A stretch of DNA of 33,106 nucleotides from contig JAACFF010000020.1 of assembly GCA_009937635.1 (NCBI GenBank), positions 1 to 33,106 of the forward strand, written 5' to 3'. The position numbers and the translations under genes were made by a program. Source of the DNA: Chloroflexota bacterium. Lineage in GTDB: Bacteria; Chloroflexota; Anaerolineae; Promineifilales; Promineifilaceae. Positions 7,778 through 16,423 of the stretch are shown here, piece after piece (position 1 is the first letter of the stretch; each line of letters starts with the position of its first letter). Below the pieces are notes generated by a model that ran no database searches, was not told the origin of the DNA, and was given only the letters and a program-made list of their open reading frames with translations.

Positions 7778-9385
7778 CTAATTCCCTCCCCGGAAGCCGC
7801 CGCCAAATTGCACAGTAGGCGCGGCGAGTTCGCCGACAACAACTTGATCGCCCTCAGATAGGCCACTCGTGATTTGCGTAAAGTCGCTGTCCTTTAAACC
7901 AACGCCAATCTCTACCTTCTCAGTCTCCGGCTGGCCATCTACTTCGCCGGTGACCCTATTGACCCAATACGTTCCAGCCTTTCGATCGGCAGTGACCGCC
8001 GCATTGGGGACCAGCAGCACATTTTCGCTGTTCGCTGTGATCAATCTGGCATTAGCGGTCATACCTACCAGGATCGACAAGTCCGAGGGCTCTTCAAGGT
8101 TGATTTGCACGTCGTACGTTACCAAACTGTCTGAATCGCTGCCGGCGCTGGGAGCGATGGAGACGATTTCCCCGGGAATGTCTACGTCCGGCCAGGTTTC
8201 CAGAGTAATAACGGCTTCCTGGCCAGGGGCCAGCACGCCGATGTCTATTTCATCCACGCTCAAGACGACCTTCAACTCGTCAGAAACGAGTTCCACTACT
8301 TCGCCTGTGGCCCGTTCGCCTTCGGCTACGTAAACAACCGTGACCATGCTATCAAATGGAGCAGTAATCGTCGCATTGCTCAAAGCTTCCTCCGCGTCCG
8401 TAAGGGCAAGACGCGCTTGTTCGACTTCCGCTTCGGCAATAACAATGTCTTCTGGGGTAGTGCCATCAAACAACTTGGCCAGATTCGCCTGCGCCTGCGC
8501 TAATGATGCCTCTGCTGCGGCAATCGTATCAGTCGCAGACCCAGCAAGCAGTGAATTATGGTTGGCCCTGGCTTGTGCGAGGTTAGAGGAGGCAGCCGAG
8601 ATATCGGCCGTGGCGCTATTCAGGCTGCCCTGATTTGCCCCGGCCTTCAATTCATCCACCTTGGCCTGGGCGATCATCAAATCCTCTTCTGCGTCAATCA
8701 TCGCTTCATGGGTGAAGCTAAATGCGAAATCCTCGTTCCGTTCCTTGGCCTGGTCATAGGCGATTTGCGCGTTAACCAACTCCGCTTCCGCGGAGGCGAT
8801 CGATGACGCGCTGACTGAATCTCGTGTACTGCCCAAACTGGCAGACGCAGAGGCTACCGCGGCCAGCTGTTGCCGGATAGTGGCCTCTGATTCGGCGATA
8901 TCTTGCTCGGTGGGTCCTGCCAATAATTCGTCGAGCCTGGCTTGTGCGCTGGCAATCGCAGCTTCTGCCGAAGCCACTTCCCATGCGTCAGGTCCTTCTA
9001 GCAAGGACTCTAGGTTGGCCTCCTTAAGCGCCAGGTTCTGTTCTTCTCTGGCCACTCGTAATTCCAAATCAGTGATATCCAATTGAACCAGCGCATCCCC
9101 AGCCTCAACCGGCATCCCTTCACGTACCAGAACCTCTTTTACTAACCCTGGACTGCTGGCAGACAGTCGAGCAACTTGTTCAGATTCGACTTGACCACTG
9201 GCCGTCGCACTGGCGGCTAAATCTCCAATGAAAGCAGTGACGACGTCGCCCGTTTGCGTGTCGCCGGCTGCCGCTTGACTGTTTCGCTGTCTGAGAAAGA
9301 AGAATCCTATCACCAAGAGCAAAACGACGACAACCCCTCCGATTATCCACCAGATCTTCCCTCTCTTCTTTTTTTGAACTGCCAT
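7778..9385 (-). CDS. HlyD/MacA-type efflux adaptor with extended coiled coil (copy 1)
   Basis: A 535-residue adaptor, first gene of the efflux operon. The basic start MAVQKKKRGKI precedes a membrane helix (about 11-31). A lipoyl half-motif with VREGMPVEAGDALVQLDI leads to a long helical hairpin region (about 100-325) made of repeated ASAQARLDELLAGPTEQ-like units, then ITAPFDSMVTVVYVAEGE and C-terminal barrel domains. The C-terminus ends FGGGFRGGN. The ATG has GAGGAG seven bases upstream, the best ribosome site in the operon. The protein closely parallels the second adaptor, so the pair arose by tandem duplication. Two different adaptors could form a mixed ring on one permease, or be alternatives. 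Its promoter region carries the TGCAG triple repeat at 9483-9509. Confidence 0.92.
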   Translation of the reverse strand: MAVQKKKRGKIWWIIGGVVVVLLLVIGFFFLRQRNSQAAAGDTQTGDVVTAFIGDLAASATASGQVESEQVARLSASSPGLVKEVLVREGMPVEAGDALVQLDITDLELRVAREEQNLALKEANLESLLEGPDAWEVASAEAAIASAQARLDELLAGPTEQDIAESEATIRQQLAAVASASASLGSTRDSVSASSIASAEAELVNAQIAYDQAKERNEDFAFSFTHEAMIDAEEDLMIAQAKVDELKAGANQGSLNSATADISAASSNLAQARANHNSLLAGSATDTIAAAEASLAQAQANLAKLFDGTTPEDIVIAEAEVEQARLALTDAEEALSNATITAPFDSMVTVVYVAEGERATGEVVELVSDELKVVLSVDEIDIGVLAPGQEAVITLETWPDVDIPGEIVSIAPSAGSDSDSLVTYDVQINLEEPSDLSILVGMTANARLITANSENVLLVPNAAVTADRKAGTYWVNRVTGEVDGQPETEKVEIGVGLKDSDFTQITSGLSEGDQVVVGELAAPTVQFGGGFRGGN

Positions 9386-9442
9386 AAGCTGCTCCTCGTA
9401 TCATTCACCCGACTTATCAAATCCACACAGTCAGGCACACGC

Positions 9443-9515
9443 ATTTATTTGCATTATGCATCCATAGTCTAGTAGACAATTCTGCAGAAAATATGCAGAA
9501 GCTATGCAAATAAAT
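9443..9515. promoter_or_regulatory. Efflux-operon promoter region: TGCAG/TGCAA triple repeat and 12-bp inverted repeat
   Basis: Three words, TGCAG (9483-9487), TGCAG (9494-9498) and TGCAA (9505-9509), are spaced exactly 11 bp, as at 2305-2331. In the direction of transcription (minus) a CATAAT -10 box lies at 9458-9453, 25 bases beyond the repeat edge. The repeats would thus cover roughly -38 to -65, a usual place for an OmpR-type activator. The -35 is poor (TTGTCT, 15-base spacing), as expected for an activated promoter. In addition ATTTATTTGCAT (9443-9454) and its perfect complement (9504-9515) form a 12-bp inverted repeat around this block. Confidence 0.55.
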
Positions 9516-9729
9516 CGATTATTATAATTGTTCTGCTATGGTTGGGTGGGGGGGATCTACAGGACAGCGAAAACCGGCCTAAAGGTTTGCGCCGGACCTT
9601 CTGACATGGGTTACTGATTCACGACCATTCCCGAAAAGCGTTACGCCGGTCCAATTACACAGACTGCTTGGACCAACGAGATAGGCAATATGCCGCCGCA
9701 TAGTTTGCCTGATGTTGCAACTTATTTGG

Positions 9730-9834
9730 TTATGCGTCCTCAGATTGCTGGCGATTTTGAATTTGGGGAACAATAATTGCAATCAGAACAAGGGCCAAGA
9801 AAATGGCGAAGATAAAGATTCCTAGGGGTTCCAT
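9730..9834 (-). CDS. Putative 34-residue single-helix membrane microprotein
   Basis: The frame reads MEPLGIFIFAIFLALVLIAI, then IVPQIQNRQQSEDA and stop. One strongly hydrophobic helix (about 4-23) is followed by a short polar tail. GGAG stands six bases before the ATG, an ideal distance. Such a helix, clean ribosome site and proper stop are unlikely to be pure chance, but no family is recognised. It lies between the recombinase and the efflux operon, on the same strand as both, 345 bp before the first adaptor. The rest of the 9386-9962 interval holds the efflux promoter block and nothing else I can support. Confidence 0.5.
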   Translation of the reverse strand: MEPLGIFIFAIFLALVLIAIIVPQIQNRQQSEDA

Positions 9835-9962
9835 CAAGTTCTCCAATTGGTTTGTGACTTCGGTTAATAGTAGTTGCTCATTCGCCAAATGAATCAGATA
9901 AAGTAAGTGGTGCGTACCCTCAGATGCGCGCGATTCCGCGGCGACGATCCAGAAGCCATATT

Positions 9963-11021
9963 TTAACCTGATTCAACCATATTCGCAGCTTCCTCCGGGG
10001 TGACATCCACATTATCTAACCATTCGCTGACCACATGTACGCCAAGAACAGGCGCATAAACGCTACGTGTTGTTGAGATATCCGAATGACCCAAAAATTC
10101 TTGCACCACTTCCAAGGGCATTCCCTCGCGCAGCAGTTGTGTGGCTCGATAATGGCGAAAGTCATGGGCGGAGAGGCTGGCATCTAAATGGAGCGCCTTC
10201 ACGGCACGTTTGACAATATTATGTGCGGAGGTGACAGATAACCTTGAATTACGTGCGTTACGACTGTGGGCTACAAATAGTGCAGGGTTCGCATCGCGCC
10301 GTTCTCCAAGATAAGCAGTGATGGATTGGCGCGCATAATCGCGCAAGTGGATGGTACGTGGTTTATTTCCTTTCCCAGTGATGGTTGCAAACCTGGACTG
10401 ACCGCGATCGACATTATTTCTATCCAGTGCGACTACCTCTGAGATACGCGCAGCGGTCGAGTAAAGCACTTTTACCAATGCGCGATCCCTCAGAAGCGAC
10501 AAGCGCCTGTTGTAAAGATCGTTTTCCACAGGCAGTGGCAGCTCATCGTAATATTCAATGATCAGCGGGATGGCTTGACGGGCCAGATCTAGATCGATCA
10601 CGGTTTCTGCCTGGTTTCGGTCTATCTGGCGCCGGGATATCTGTCTCTGTAACTTTCCAAGTTGCACCCCAGCGGGCAAGGCATCAATGCCATCCAGAAA
10701 CTGCAAATAGCCGATTACGGCCGCCGAATAAGTCGTGGTTGTTGAGCGTGATCGATTCGCCAGCAGCCATGAGCGGAAGCTAAGCACAATAGCGGTCGTC
10801 AGTGGGGCAGGCGAAAGCGGCCACTCACCATCTTTCGCATAGACGTCTTGCCGAAAACTTTGTAACCAATCGGCGAACATACGTAACCCGCTGCGGTAGG
10901 TGGCCTCCGTCTTCAAACTGCGTATGCCTGCTTCTAATAAAAACTGGTTTTCATACAACCAGCTTGGCCGGTCGGGCAGGGGGCGCTGGGAAATTGGTAG
11001 GAGATAATCGCGTTGTGACAT
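9963..11021 (-). CDS. Tyrosine recombinase (XerC/D-like integrase)
   Basis: A 352-residue site-specific recombinase. The N-terminal SAM-like core-binding domain (about 20-120) has the helices of phage-integrase DNA binding. The catalytic domain shows the full active-site set: Arg192 in STAARISEVVALD, Lys217 in TGKGNKPR, His286 and Arg289 in LSAHDFRHYRAT, His312 in FLGHSDISTT, and nucleophile Tyr322. All are intact, so the enzyme should be active. It stands alone, without excisionase or phage genes. It may be a chromosomal Xer-like protein, an integron-unrelated orphan integrase or a remnant of an element. No ribosome site is seen before the ATG. Directly upstream is an AT-rich block with tandem repeats (11035-11068) that could be its binding site or operator. 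Confidence 0.92.
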   Translation of the reverse strand: MSQRDYLLPISQRPLPDRPSWLYENQFLLEAGIRSLKTEATYRSGLRMFADWLQSFRQDVYAKDGEWPLSPAPLTTAIVLSFRSWLLANRSRSTTTTYSAAVIGYLQFLDGIDALPAGVQLGKLQRQISRRQIDRNQAETVIDLDLARQAIPLIIEYYDELPLPVENDLYNRRLSLLRDRALVKVLYSTAARISEVVALDRNNVDRGQSRFATITGKGNKPRTIHLRDYARQSITAYLGERRDANPALFVAHSRNARNSRLSVTSAHNIVKRAVKALHLDASLSAHDFRHYRATQLLREGMPLEVVQEFLGHSDISTTRSVYAPVLGVHVVSEWLDNVDVTPEEAANMVESG

Positions 11022-11034
11022 AATGAATGTTAAT

Positions 11035-11068
11035 ACATACTTAATTTAACATACATTAGTTTAACTAA
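11035..11068. repeat. AT-rich tandem repeat and palindrome upstream of the recombinase
   Basis: ACATACTTAATTTAAC (11035-11050) is followed, sharing two bases, by ACATACATTAGTTTAAC (11049-11065), which differs by one insertion and one substitution. The second copy runs into the palindrome TTAGTTTAACTAA (11056-11068, two 6-base arms around one base). It lies 14 bp before the recombinase start. It could be a core/arm site for the recombinase or an autoregulatory operator. Confidence 0.4.
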
Positions 11069-11186
11069 GATTGTCATTTCTGTCAAGTACAATCTCATGG
11101 CCCATAACATTGTGGCATCCAGTACGTGCCCCATATTGCCTTTTATCCTCTATTCTGCTAATTTACCCGCAGAACAACAATAGTTA

Positions 11187-11223
11187 GCGGTCGGCAGTCA
11201 AGCGGCGCTTGGGCCCTAACCGC
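11187..11223 (+). promoter_or_regulatory. Possible hairpin in the glgB leader
   Basis: GCGGT (11187-11191) can pair with ACCGC (11219-11223), enclosing an inner CAAGC-GGC-GCTTG hairpin (11199-11211). It lies just before the glgB ribosome site (AAGG, six bases before ATG). Two short stems in 37 bases could be accidental. No known riboswitch is recognised. Confidence 0.25.
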
Positions 11224-11240
11224 ATAAGGAAAGGTAAAAG

Positions 11241-13439
11241 ATGAACTATCCAACAATTCCTTACGAAGAGATTGATGCCATTGTTGGTGGTTATCACGGG
11301 GATCCATTTTCCATATTGGGTCCCCACAAATACGAAGACGGCGTGATAGTGCGCGCTTTTTTACCCCTGGCCGAAGACGCCGAGGTGATGATCAGCAGCA
11401 GGGATCTTTTTGCGATGGAGAAGGTCAAAGCTGATGGTTTCTTTGAGGTTTTCCTACCCCAGCGCAATTTGCCCTTCGCCTACTTGCTAAAGACAAAGAT
11501 TTACACTGGGGAAACAGTGCTATACGAAGATCCTTATGCTTTCCCTTCCACGCTTTCTGATTTTGATGCGCATTTGCTTTCAGAGGGAACCCATATGCAT
11601 ATGTACGAGAAATTGGGAGCCCACCTCATAGAACTCAACGGCAGTGCCGGTGTATTATTTGCTGTTTGGGCTCCCAACGCCTTACGTGTAAGCGTGGTCG
11701 GTGAGTTCAATCAATGGGACGGCCGCCGGCACACCATGCGTTTTCATTCCAACAATGGAATCTGGGAGATATTTATTCCCGGTATTGGCGAGGGCATTCT
11801 CTATAAATATGAAATTAAGACCCGTTTCCAGGGTTATATGACCACGAAGGCAGATCCGGTAGGATTTTTCAGCGAGATGCGGCCCAAAAACGCGTCTATC
11901 GTCTGGGACATCGACAAGTATGAGTGGCAGGATAAGGCATGGATGGAGACTCGTGCAAAGCGTCAGGCTGCAGATGCTCCTATCAGTATTTACGAAGTGC
12001 ATCTAGGATCGTGGCGGCGTAAGGACGGCTGGGAGTGGTTGACATACGAGGATCTGGCTCGTGATCTCATTCCCTATATTCAGCACATGGGCTACACTCA
12101 TATTGAACTCTTGCCAATTACTGAACATCCGTTTGATGGATCATGGGGCTACCAGGTTACCGGTTTCTTTGCCCCTACCAGCCGCTTTGGGACGCCGGAT
12201 CAATTTATGGCCTTTGTCGATGCTTGCCACCAGGCCGGCATAGGCGTCATCCTGGACTGGGTGCCTGCTCACTATCCAAAGGATGAAATTGGCCTTGGAT
12301 TCTTTGACGGAACACACCTATACGAACATGCTGATCCGCGACAAGGCGCGCATCCGGACTGGGGCACGTACATATTTAATTATGCCCGCAATGAAGTAAG
12401 CCAATTTCTTGTCAGCAATGCTCTTTTCTGGTTGGACAAATACCACATTGACGGGCTTCGAGTTGACGCTGTGGCTTCGATGCTCTATCTTGACTTCTCT
12501 CGTGAGCCCGGACAATGGATTCCAAATCGATATGGCGGGCGTGAGAATCTAGCCGCGATTGAATTCATACGGCGCTTCAACACGGCCGTAACCGAATCTT
12601 TCCCCGGCGTAGTGACTATTGCCGAGGAATCGACCTCCTGGCCAGGCGTAAGCCAACCTGTCTCCGAGGGTGGCTTGGGATTTGATTACAAATGGAACAT
12701 GGGCTGGATGCATGATACGCTGCAATACATGGAAAACGATCCCATATATCGTGCTTACCATCACGGTACTTTGACCTTTTCCCTCTTGTACGCTTTCAGC
12801 GAACAATTTATTCTCCCCTTCTCCCACGACGAGGTAGTCCATTTAAAGAAAAGCATGTTGGATAAAATGCCTGGTGATTTGTGGCAGAAATTCGCTAATC
12901 TTCGTTTACTATTTGGTTATAAGTGGAGCCACCCTGGCAAAAAGCTGCAGTTTATGGGCAGCGAATTTGGTCAATGGCGCGAATGGAATGAGGCCCAGAG
13001 CCTTGACTGGCATCTTATAGAGCAAGATGATAGGCATCGAGGTCTACAAGACCTGGTACGGGATTTGAATCAATTATACACCTCGGAACCAGCGCTATAC
13101 GAAATCGACTACTCCTGGGAGGGCTTTTTCTGGGTCGATCTTCACGACAGCCAGAATAGCGTATTGGCCTACGGCCGTCGCACGGCTACCGATGGCGATA
13201 CCATTTTGATCGTTTGTAACTTTACGCCGGTAGTCAGACCAGGGTACCGGCTTGGTGTGCCGCAGGAAGGGACTTACGTTGAAATACTCAACACGGATGC
13301 TGCAGAATACGGCGGGAGCAATGTCGTAAATACAACACGGGAAACTTCCCCTACCCGTTGGCATGACCAACCTCACTCCATACAGATAACGCTGCCACCC
13401 TTAGGGGCTGTCTACTGGAAATTGCAATCCGAAGAATAA
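11241..13439 (+). CDS. glgB: 1,4-alpha-glucan branching enzyme
   Basis: A 732-residue glycogen branching enzyme, the usual length for the long GlgB form. An N-terminal beta-sandwich N1 domain (about 10-110, with [11 protein letters not shown]) is followed by a CBM48 module (about 115-220, [22 protein letters not shown]). The GH13 barrel comes next. Its conserved regions are DWVPAHYP (339-346), [10 protein letters not shown] with nucleophile Asp409, TIAEEST with acid/base Glu462, and [10 protein letters not shown] with Asp530. The C-terminal beta domain is complete. It transfers cut alpha-1,4 chains to alpha-1,6 positions during glycogen synthesis. No other glycogen gene is in the window. The start is supported by AAGG six bases upstream. 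Its stop codon directly abuts a methyltransferase remnant on the other strand. Confidence 0.97.
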   Translation: MNYPTIPYEEIDAIVGGYHGDPFSILGPHKYEDGVIVRAFLPLAEDAEVMISSRDLFAMEKVKADGFFEVFLPQRNLPFAYLLKTKIYTGETVLYEDPYAFPSTLSDFDAHLLSEGTHMHMYEKLGAHLIELNGSAGVLFAVWAPNALRVSVVGEFNQWDGRRHTMRFHSNNGIWEIFIPGIGEGILYKYEIKTRFQGYMTTKADPVGFFSEMRPKNASIVWDIDKYEWQDKAWMETRAKRQAADAPISIYEVHLGSWRRKDGWEWLTYEDLARDLIPYIQHMGYTHIELLPITEHPFDGSWGYQVTGFFAPTSRFGTPDQFMAFVDACHQAGIGVILDWVPAHYPKDEIGLGFFDGTHLYEHADPRQGAHPDWGTYIFNYARNEVSQFLVSNALFWLDKYHIDGLRVDAVASMLYLDFSREPGQWIPNRYGGRENLAAIEFIRRFNTAVTESFPGVVTIAEESTSWPGVSQPVSEGGLGFDYKWNMGWMHDTLQYMENDPIYRAYHHGTLTFSLLYAFSEQFILPFSHDEVVHLKKSMLDKMPGDLWQKFANLRLLFGYKWSHPGKKLQFMGSEFGQWREWNEAQSLDWHLIEQDDRHRGLQDLVRDLNQLYTSEPALYEIDYSWEGFFWVDLHDSQNSVLAYGRRTATDGDTILIVCNFTPVVRPGYRLGVPQEGTYVEILNTDAAEYGGSNVVNTTRETSPTRWHDQPHSIQITLPPLGAVYWKLQSEE

Positions 13440-13440
13440 G

Positions 13441-13733
13441 AGGAAGGTCCAATTCGTGCATCGCCGTTGGTACAGTTGGAGCGACAGGCCTTCAGCCTCC
13501 GCTTTTTCATGGCAGAGCGCCAGCATCTCAGCCGAAATATCACAGCCGTCTACGTCCAGGCCAGCGCGTATGTAAGGCAATAACAGGCGACAGGCGCCGC
13601 AAGCGACGTCCAACGCAGGTTGGCCGAAACGTTCGATCAGCTTCCGATAATACGGTATATCGTCTCCATCGACGTTAAACTCAGCCCACCACCGGGCCAC
13701 CAAGCCATAATGCCAGGTCTGCGGTTGATCCAT
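13441..13733 (-). pseudogene. Truncated and frameshifted SAM-dependent methyltransferase remnant
   Basis: The 5' part of a class I methyltransferase gene: MDQPQTWHYGLVARWWAEFN, then motif I LDVACGACRLLLPYIRAG, motif II DVDGCDISAEMLALCHEKA and LSLQLYQ. AGGAG precedes the ATG by ten bases. After LQLYQ (about 13467) the frame degenerates, but shifting frame restores AMHELDLP, the continuation expected for this family. This homology stops at 13441, one base from the glgB stop (13437-13439). The gene has thus lost its 3' two thirds and carries a frameshift. The unshifted frame runs on to 13401, inside glgB. It is most likely a dead remnant left by a deletion or rearrangement that joined it tail-to-tail with glgB. 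An expressed short fragment cannot be excluded but would lack much of the catalytic fold. Confidence 0.75.
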
Positions 13734-13873
13734 TATATTCACGCTCCTACACATGGAATATTGACATAGGTAAATATAAGATGATTATATCAAGACAAAC
13801 TCTTTTGCTATTTGTTGCCAATCATATTATCAAGATCCCTACCCCAGCAGCAATTAGAAGCAATTAGTAATCC

Positions 13874-13910
13874 TTGACAGAATAGTTCGGTACCGTACAA
13901 TATCAATTGT
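13874..13910 (+). promoter_or_regulatory. Promoter of the MarR/ABC operon with overlapping palindrome
   Basis: A -35 TTGACA (13874-13879) and -10 TACAAT (13896-13901) are 16 bases apart. This is a near-consensus sigma-70-type promoter, 40 bp before the MarR start. The palindrome ACAAT-ATCA-ATTGT (13897-13910) sits on the -10 and the transcription start. MarR proteins usually repress their own operon by covering such a site, so this is a candidate operator. A second small palindrome, CGGTACCG, lies in the spacer (13888-13895). Confidence 0.7.
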
Positions 13911-13941
13911 TAAATCCGGCATCATTGATGGAGACTAGTTT

Positions 13942-14481
13942 ATGAAAAGCAGGGTTCTGAACGTAGAGAAAAGAGAGAAATGGATTTCACTCCTGCAAGA
14001 GATGCAGTCAGATATCGATCCCCAGACCGTGCGCTTGATGGACAAGATGCGTCGTGTTGCCCATGCACTTTACCAGTTGGGTGAAAGCAGCCTGGCTTCG
14101 GCTGGACTCTCCTTTGCCCGATTCAGGCTTTTGATGAGCCTCTTAGTCAGTGAAGAATTGGACGGCCGGCAAGAACTTAATCCATCAGAGATTAGTGCGC
14201 GGCAGGGAATAAGCCGTAATACAGTGAGCACACTTATCCGGGATCTCGAGCGCGAAGGGCTCATTGAGCGACACCTGGACAATGACGACCGGCGGCGATT
14301 CAATATTCGTCTGACGCAAGCCGGCCGGTCCCTGGTGCGTGACAACGCAAGCCAACATTACCACATCATCGCCGGCTGTTTTGATGTACTCACGTCTGAA
14401 GAACAAGAGAACCTCAACCGCGTGCTCACCAAACTAGATGCGAGCATCACCGAAACTCGCGAATCTTTGGATAAACGTTAA
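13942..14481 (+). CDS. MarR-family transcriptional regulator
   Basis: A 179-residue winged-helix regulator. A longer than usual N-terminal helix (1-50) precedes the MarR core. The recognition part is LNPSEISARQGISRNTVSTLIRDLEREGLIERH (79-111), and the wing is DNDDRRRFNIRLTQAG (113-128). C-terminal dimerisation helices follow. GGAG lies eight bases before the ATG. It is the first gene of an operon with the two ABC exporter subunits (44 bp to the next start). MarR repressors commonly control adjacent multidrug exporters and release DNA upon binding small phenolic or drug-like ligands. That role is inferred from the arrangement here. A palindrome on its promoter suggests autoregulation. Confidence 0.92.
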   Translation: MKSRVLNVEKREKWISLLQEMQSDIDPQTVRLMDKMRRVAHALYQLGESSLASAGLSFARFRLLMSLLVSEELDGRQELNPSEISARQGISRNTVSTLIRDLEREGLIERHLDNDDRRRFNIRLTQAGRSLVRDNASQHYHIIAGCFDVLTSEEQENLNRVLTKLDASITETRESLDKR

Positions 14482-14524
14482 AGAGGACCTGATTGGTCTG
14501 CTTCAATCCTTAAAGGAGCATGTT

Positions 14525-16423
14525 ATGCAAATGACCGCTGCAAGATCAAGACGAAAAAATGGGACGCAAGGCGATAATGGTAATCGACGGTCATTAGGCC
14601 GGGCCATGCGCTATATTAGCCGCTATCCCAAAATCGCCCTCATTGCTACTGTTGCGCTCCTTGTTGCCACGGCGGCCCAGTTGGCGGTACCGCAGCTTGT
14701 CCAGAATATCCTGGATACGATCACAGGCAGCGCTGCCAATAAGTTCATTTTGGACCTACCCCCTAACGTGCAAGAAACAGCTGCCGAGCAGCTAGGCCTG
14801 GATCTTATGGCCATGCAGGCTGACCTAAGCAATGCTACCCGGGCCTTGATTATCGGCGGCCTGATCATCGTCGCTTTTGCTGTGGCCCGTGGGCTGTTCG
14901 CTTTTGTCCAGATGTATATGTCGCAAGCCCTGTCCCAAAGCATCGCTTTTGACTTACGCAATGACCTTTACTCTAAGATTCAACGACTGAGCTTTAGCTA
15001 CCATGACCGTAACCGCACGGGCCAACTTATGATTCGCGCCACGGATGATGTCGAAAGATTACGCATGTTCCTCGGCCAGGGATTATTGATGGCCCTGCAA
15101 GCGGTGATTTTATTGACAGGAACGCTGATCATATTGTTCCTGACAAACCCACGTTTGACGTTGGTGGTGATACCGACCTTGCCCATCGCTTTTGCTCTTT
15201 TTATGTTTTTTGGCGCTAAAGCAATGCCTCTTTTCCGCGAGGTGCAGAGGCGCCTGTCGCGCGTCAACACAGTTTTGCAGGAGAACCTCGCCGGGCTCAA
15301 AGTAGTCAAAGCATTTACCAGCGAACAACGAGAAGAGGAACGTTTTGGCGAAAGCATAGATTCCCTGCTTGAACAGCGGCTTGTTGTTAGCCGCTTTTTC
15401 GCCTTCCTCTTCCCCATTATTTTCCTTATAGCCAATCTTGGCCAGGCGGCCATCCTCTATTTTGGTGGAAGGCAAATTATCGAAGGCACCCTGACATTGG
15501 GCGAGTGGCAGAAGTTCAGTCTCTACCTAGTCTTCGTGTTTATCCCTATGGGGCAACTGGGCATGATAATTTCCTTGATGGCCCAGGCATCGGCCAGCGC
15601 AGACCGCATCTTTGAAATTTTGGATGCTAAGAATGATGTCGAAGATAAGCCAGATGCCGTCGCTCTCGATGATGTCGAAGGCCACGTGCAGTTTGACGAC
15701 GTCACCTTTCGCTACTTTGAGCATGGGGAGCCGGTGCTTGAGCATGTCAGCTTCACAGCCGAACCAGGGCAAACTGTAGCCTTGCTCGGCTCAACCGGCA
15801 GTGGCAAGTCAACCGTAATCAATTTGATACCTCGTTTCTACGATACAAGCTCGGGACAGGTTTTAATCGACGGCAACGATGTCAAAGATGTGACCCGAGA
15901 TAGCTTGCGCCAAAGAATCGGCATTGTGCTGCAAGAAACGACCCTTTTCGCCGGAACGATTCGTGACAATATCGCCTTCGGCCGTCCTAAAGCCTCCGAT
16001 GAGGAAGTAGAAGCCGTCGCCAAGGCCGCGGCGGCGCACGACTTCATAATGGAGTTTCCGAATGGATACGACACACTTGTTGGCGAGCGTGGATCTACGC
16101 TCAGTGGAGGTCAAAAACAACGCATTGCCATCGCACGCGCCTTGCTCATGGATCCCCACATCCTTATCCTGGACGACTCCACAAGCAGCGTCGATCTCAA
16201 TACTGAATACGAGATCCAAAAAGCGCTGGACGAGCTCATGTTAGGACGCACTTCATTTGTCATCGCCCAACGTATCAGCACAGTGCTCAATGCTGACCAG
16301 ATTCTAGTGCTGGATAAGGGGCGTGTCGTCGACAGTGGCGTACACGAGGATCTTATGGAAAACAGCGCTATCTATGCCGAGATTTACCATTCGCAGCTAG
16401 CCGAGGACGTGGAATTAACGTAG
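14525..16423 (+). CDS. Heterodimeric ABC exporter, subunit with degenerate ATPase site
   Basis: A 632-residue half-transporter, with six membrane helices (about 35-350) fused to an ATPase domain (about 385-620). Walker A GSTGSGKST (422-430) and signature LSGGQ (526-530) are canonical. The Walker B tail reads LDDSTSSVD, with Asp551 in place of the catalytic Glu. The switch His is Gln582 (IAQRIST). These two changes are those of the degenerate subunit in TM287/288 and BmrCD-type exporters. An insertion of about 40 residues (66-105) lies in the first outer loop. I chose the ATG at 14525, six bases after AAGGAG. The open frame reaches 14438, but that part overlaps marR and lacks a ribosome site. 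The partner is the next gene. It probably exports a hydrophobic drug or lipid-like compound. Confidence 0.94.
   Translation: MQMTAARSRRKNGTQGDNGNRRSLGRAMRYISRYPKIALIATVALLVATAAQLAVPQLVQNILDTITGSAANKFILDLPPNVQETAAEQLGLDLMAMQADLSNATRALIIGGLIIVAFAVARGLFAFVQMYMSQALSQSIAFDLRNDLYSKIQRLSFSYHDRNRTGQLMIRATDDVERLRMFLGQGLLMALQAVILLTGTLIILFLTNPRLTLVVIPTLPIAFALFMFFGAKAMPLFREVQRRLSRVNTVLQENLAGLKVVKAFTSEQREEERFGESIDSLLEQRLVVSRFFAFLFPIIFLIANLGQAAILYFGGRQIIEGTLTLGEWQKFSLYLVFVFIPMGQLGMIISLMAQASASADRIFEILDAKNDVEDKPDAVALDDVEGHVQFDDVTFRYFEHGEPVLEHVSFTAEPGQTVALLGSTGSGKSTVINLIPRFYDTSSGQVLIDGNDVKDVTRDSLRQRIGIVLQETTLFAGTIRDNIAFGRPKASDEEVEAVAKAAAAHDFIMEFPNGYDTLVGERGSTLSGGQKQRIAIARALLMDPHILILDDSTSSVDLNTEYEIQKALDELMLGRTSFVIAQRISTVLNADQILVLDKGRVVDSGVHEDLMENSAIYAEIYHSQLAEDVELT

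Noticed and set aside
9544-9553. G-run (GGGTGGGGGGG)
   Set aside because: A single short G-run without the four tracts needed for a quadruplex, and no feature depends on it.
9579-9782. Minus-strand 67-residue open frame
   Set aside because: No ribosome site, no hydrophobic or domain pattern, and it overlaps the better-supported 34-residue membrane ORF in another frame.
9963-11021. Prophage or genomic-island boundary
   Set aside because: A lone recombinase without phage, excisionase or plasmid genes, and with no adjacent tRNA or matched attachment repeats inside the window.
13860-13870. Short tandem repeat of AGCAATTAG
   Set aside because: Only two partial copies in an AT-rich spacer just before the MarR promoter; too short to support a function.
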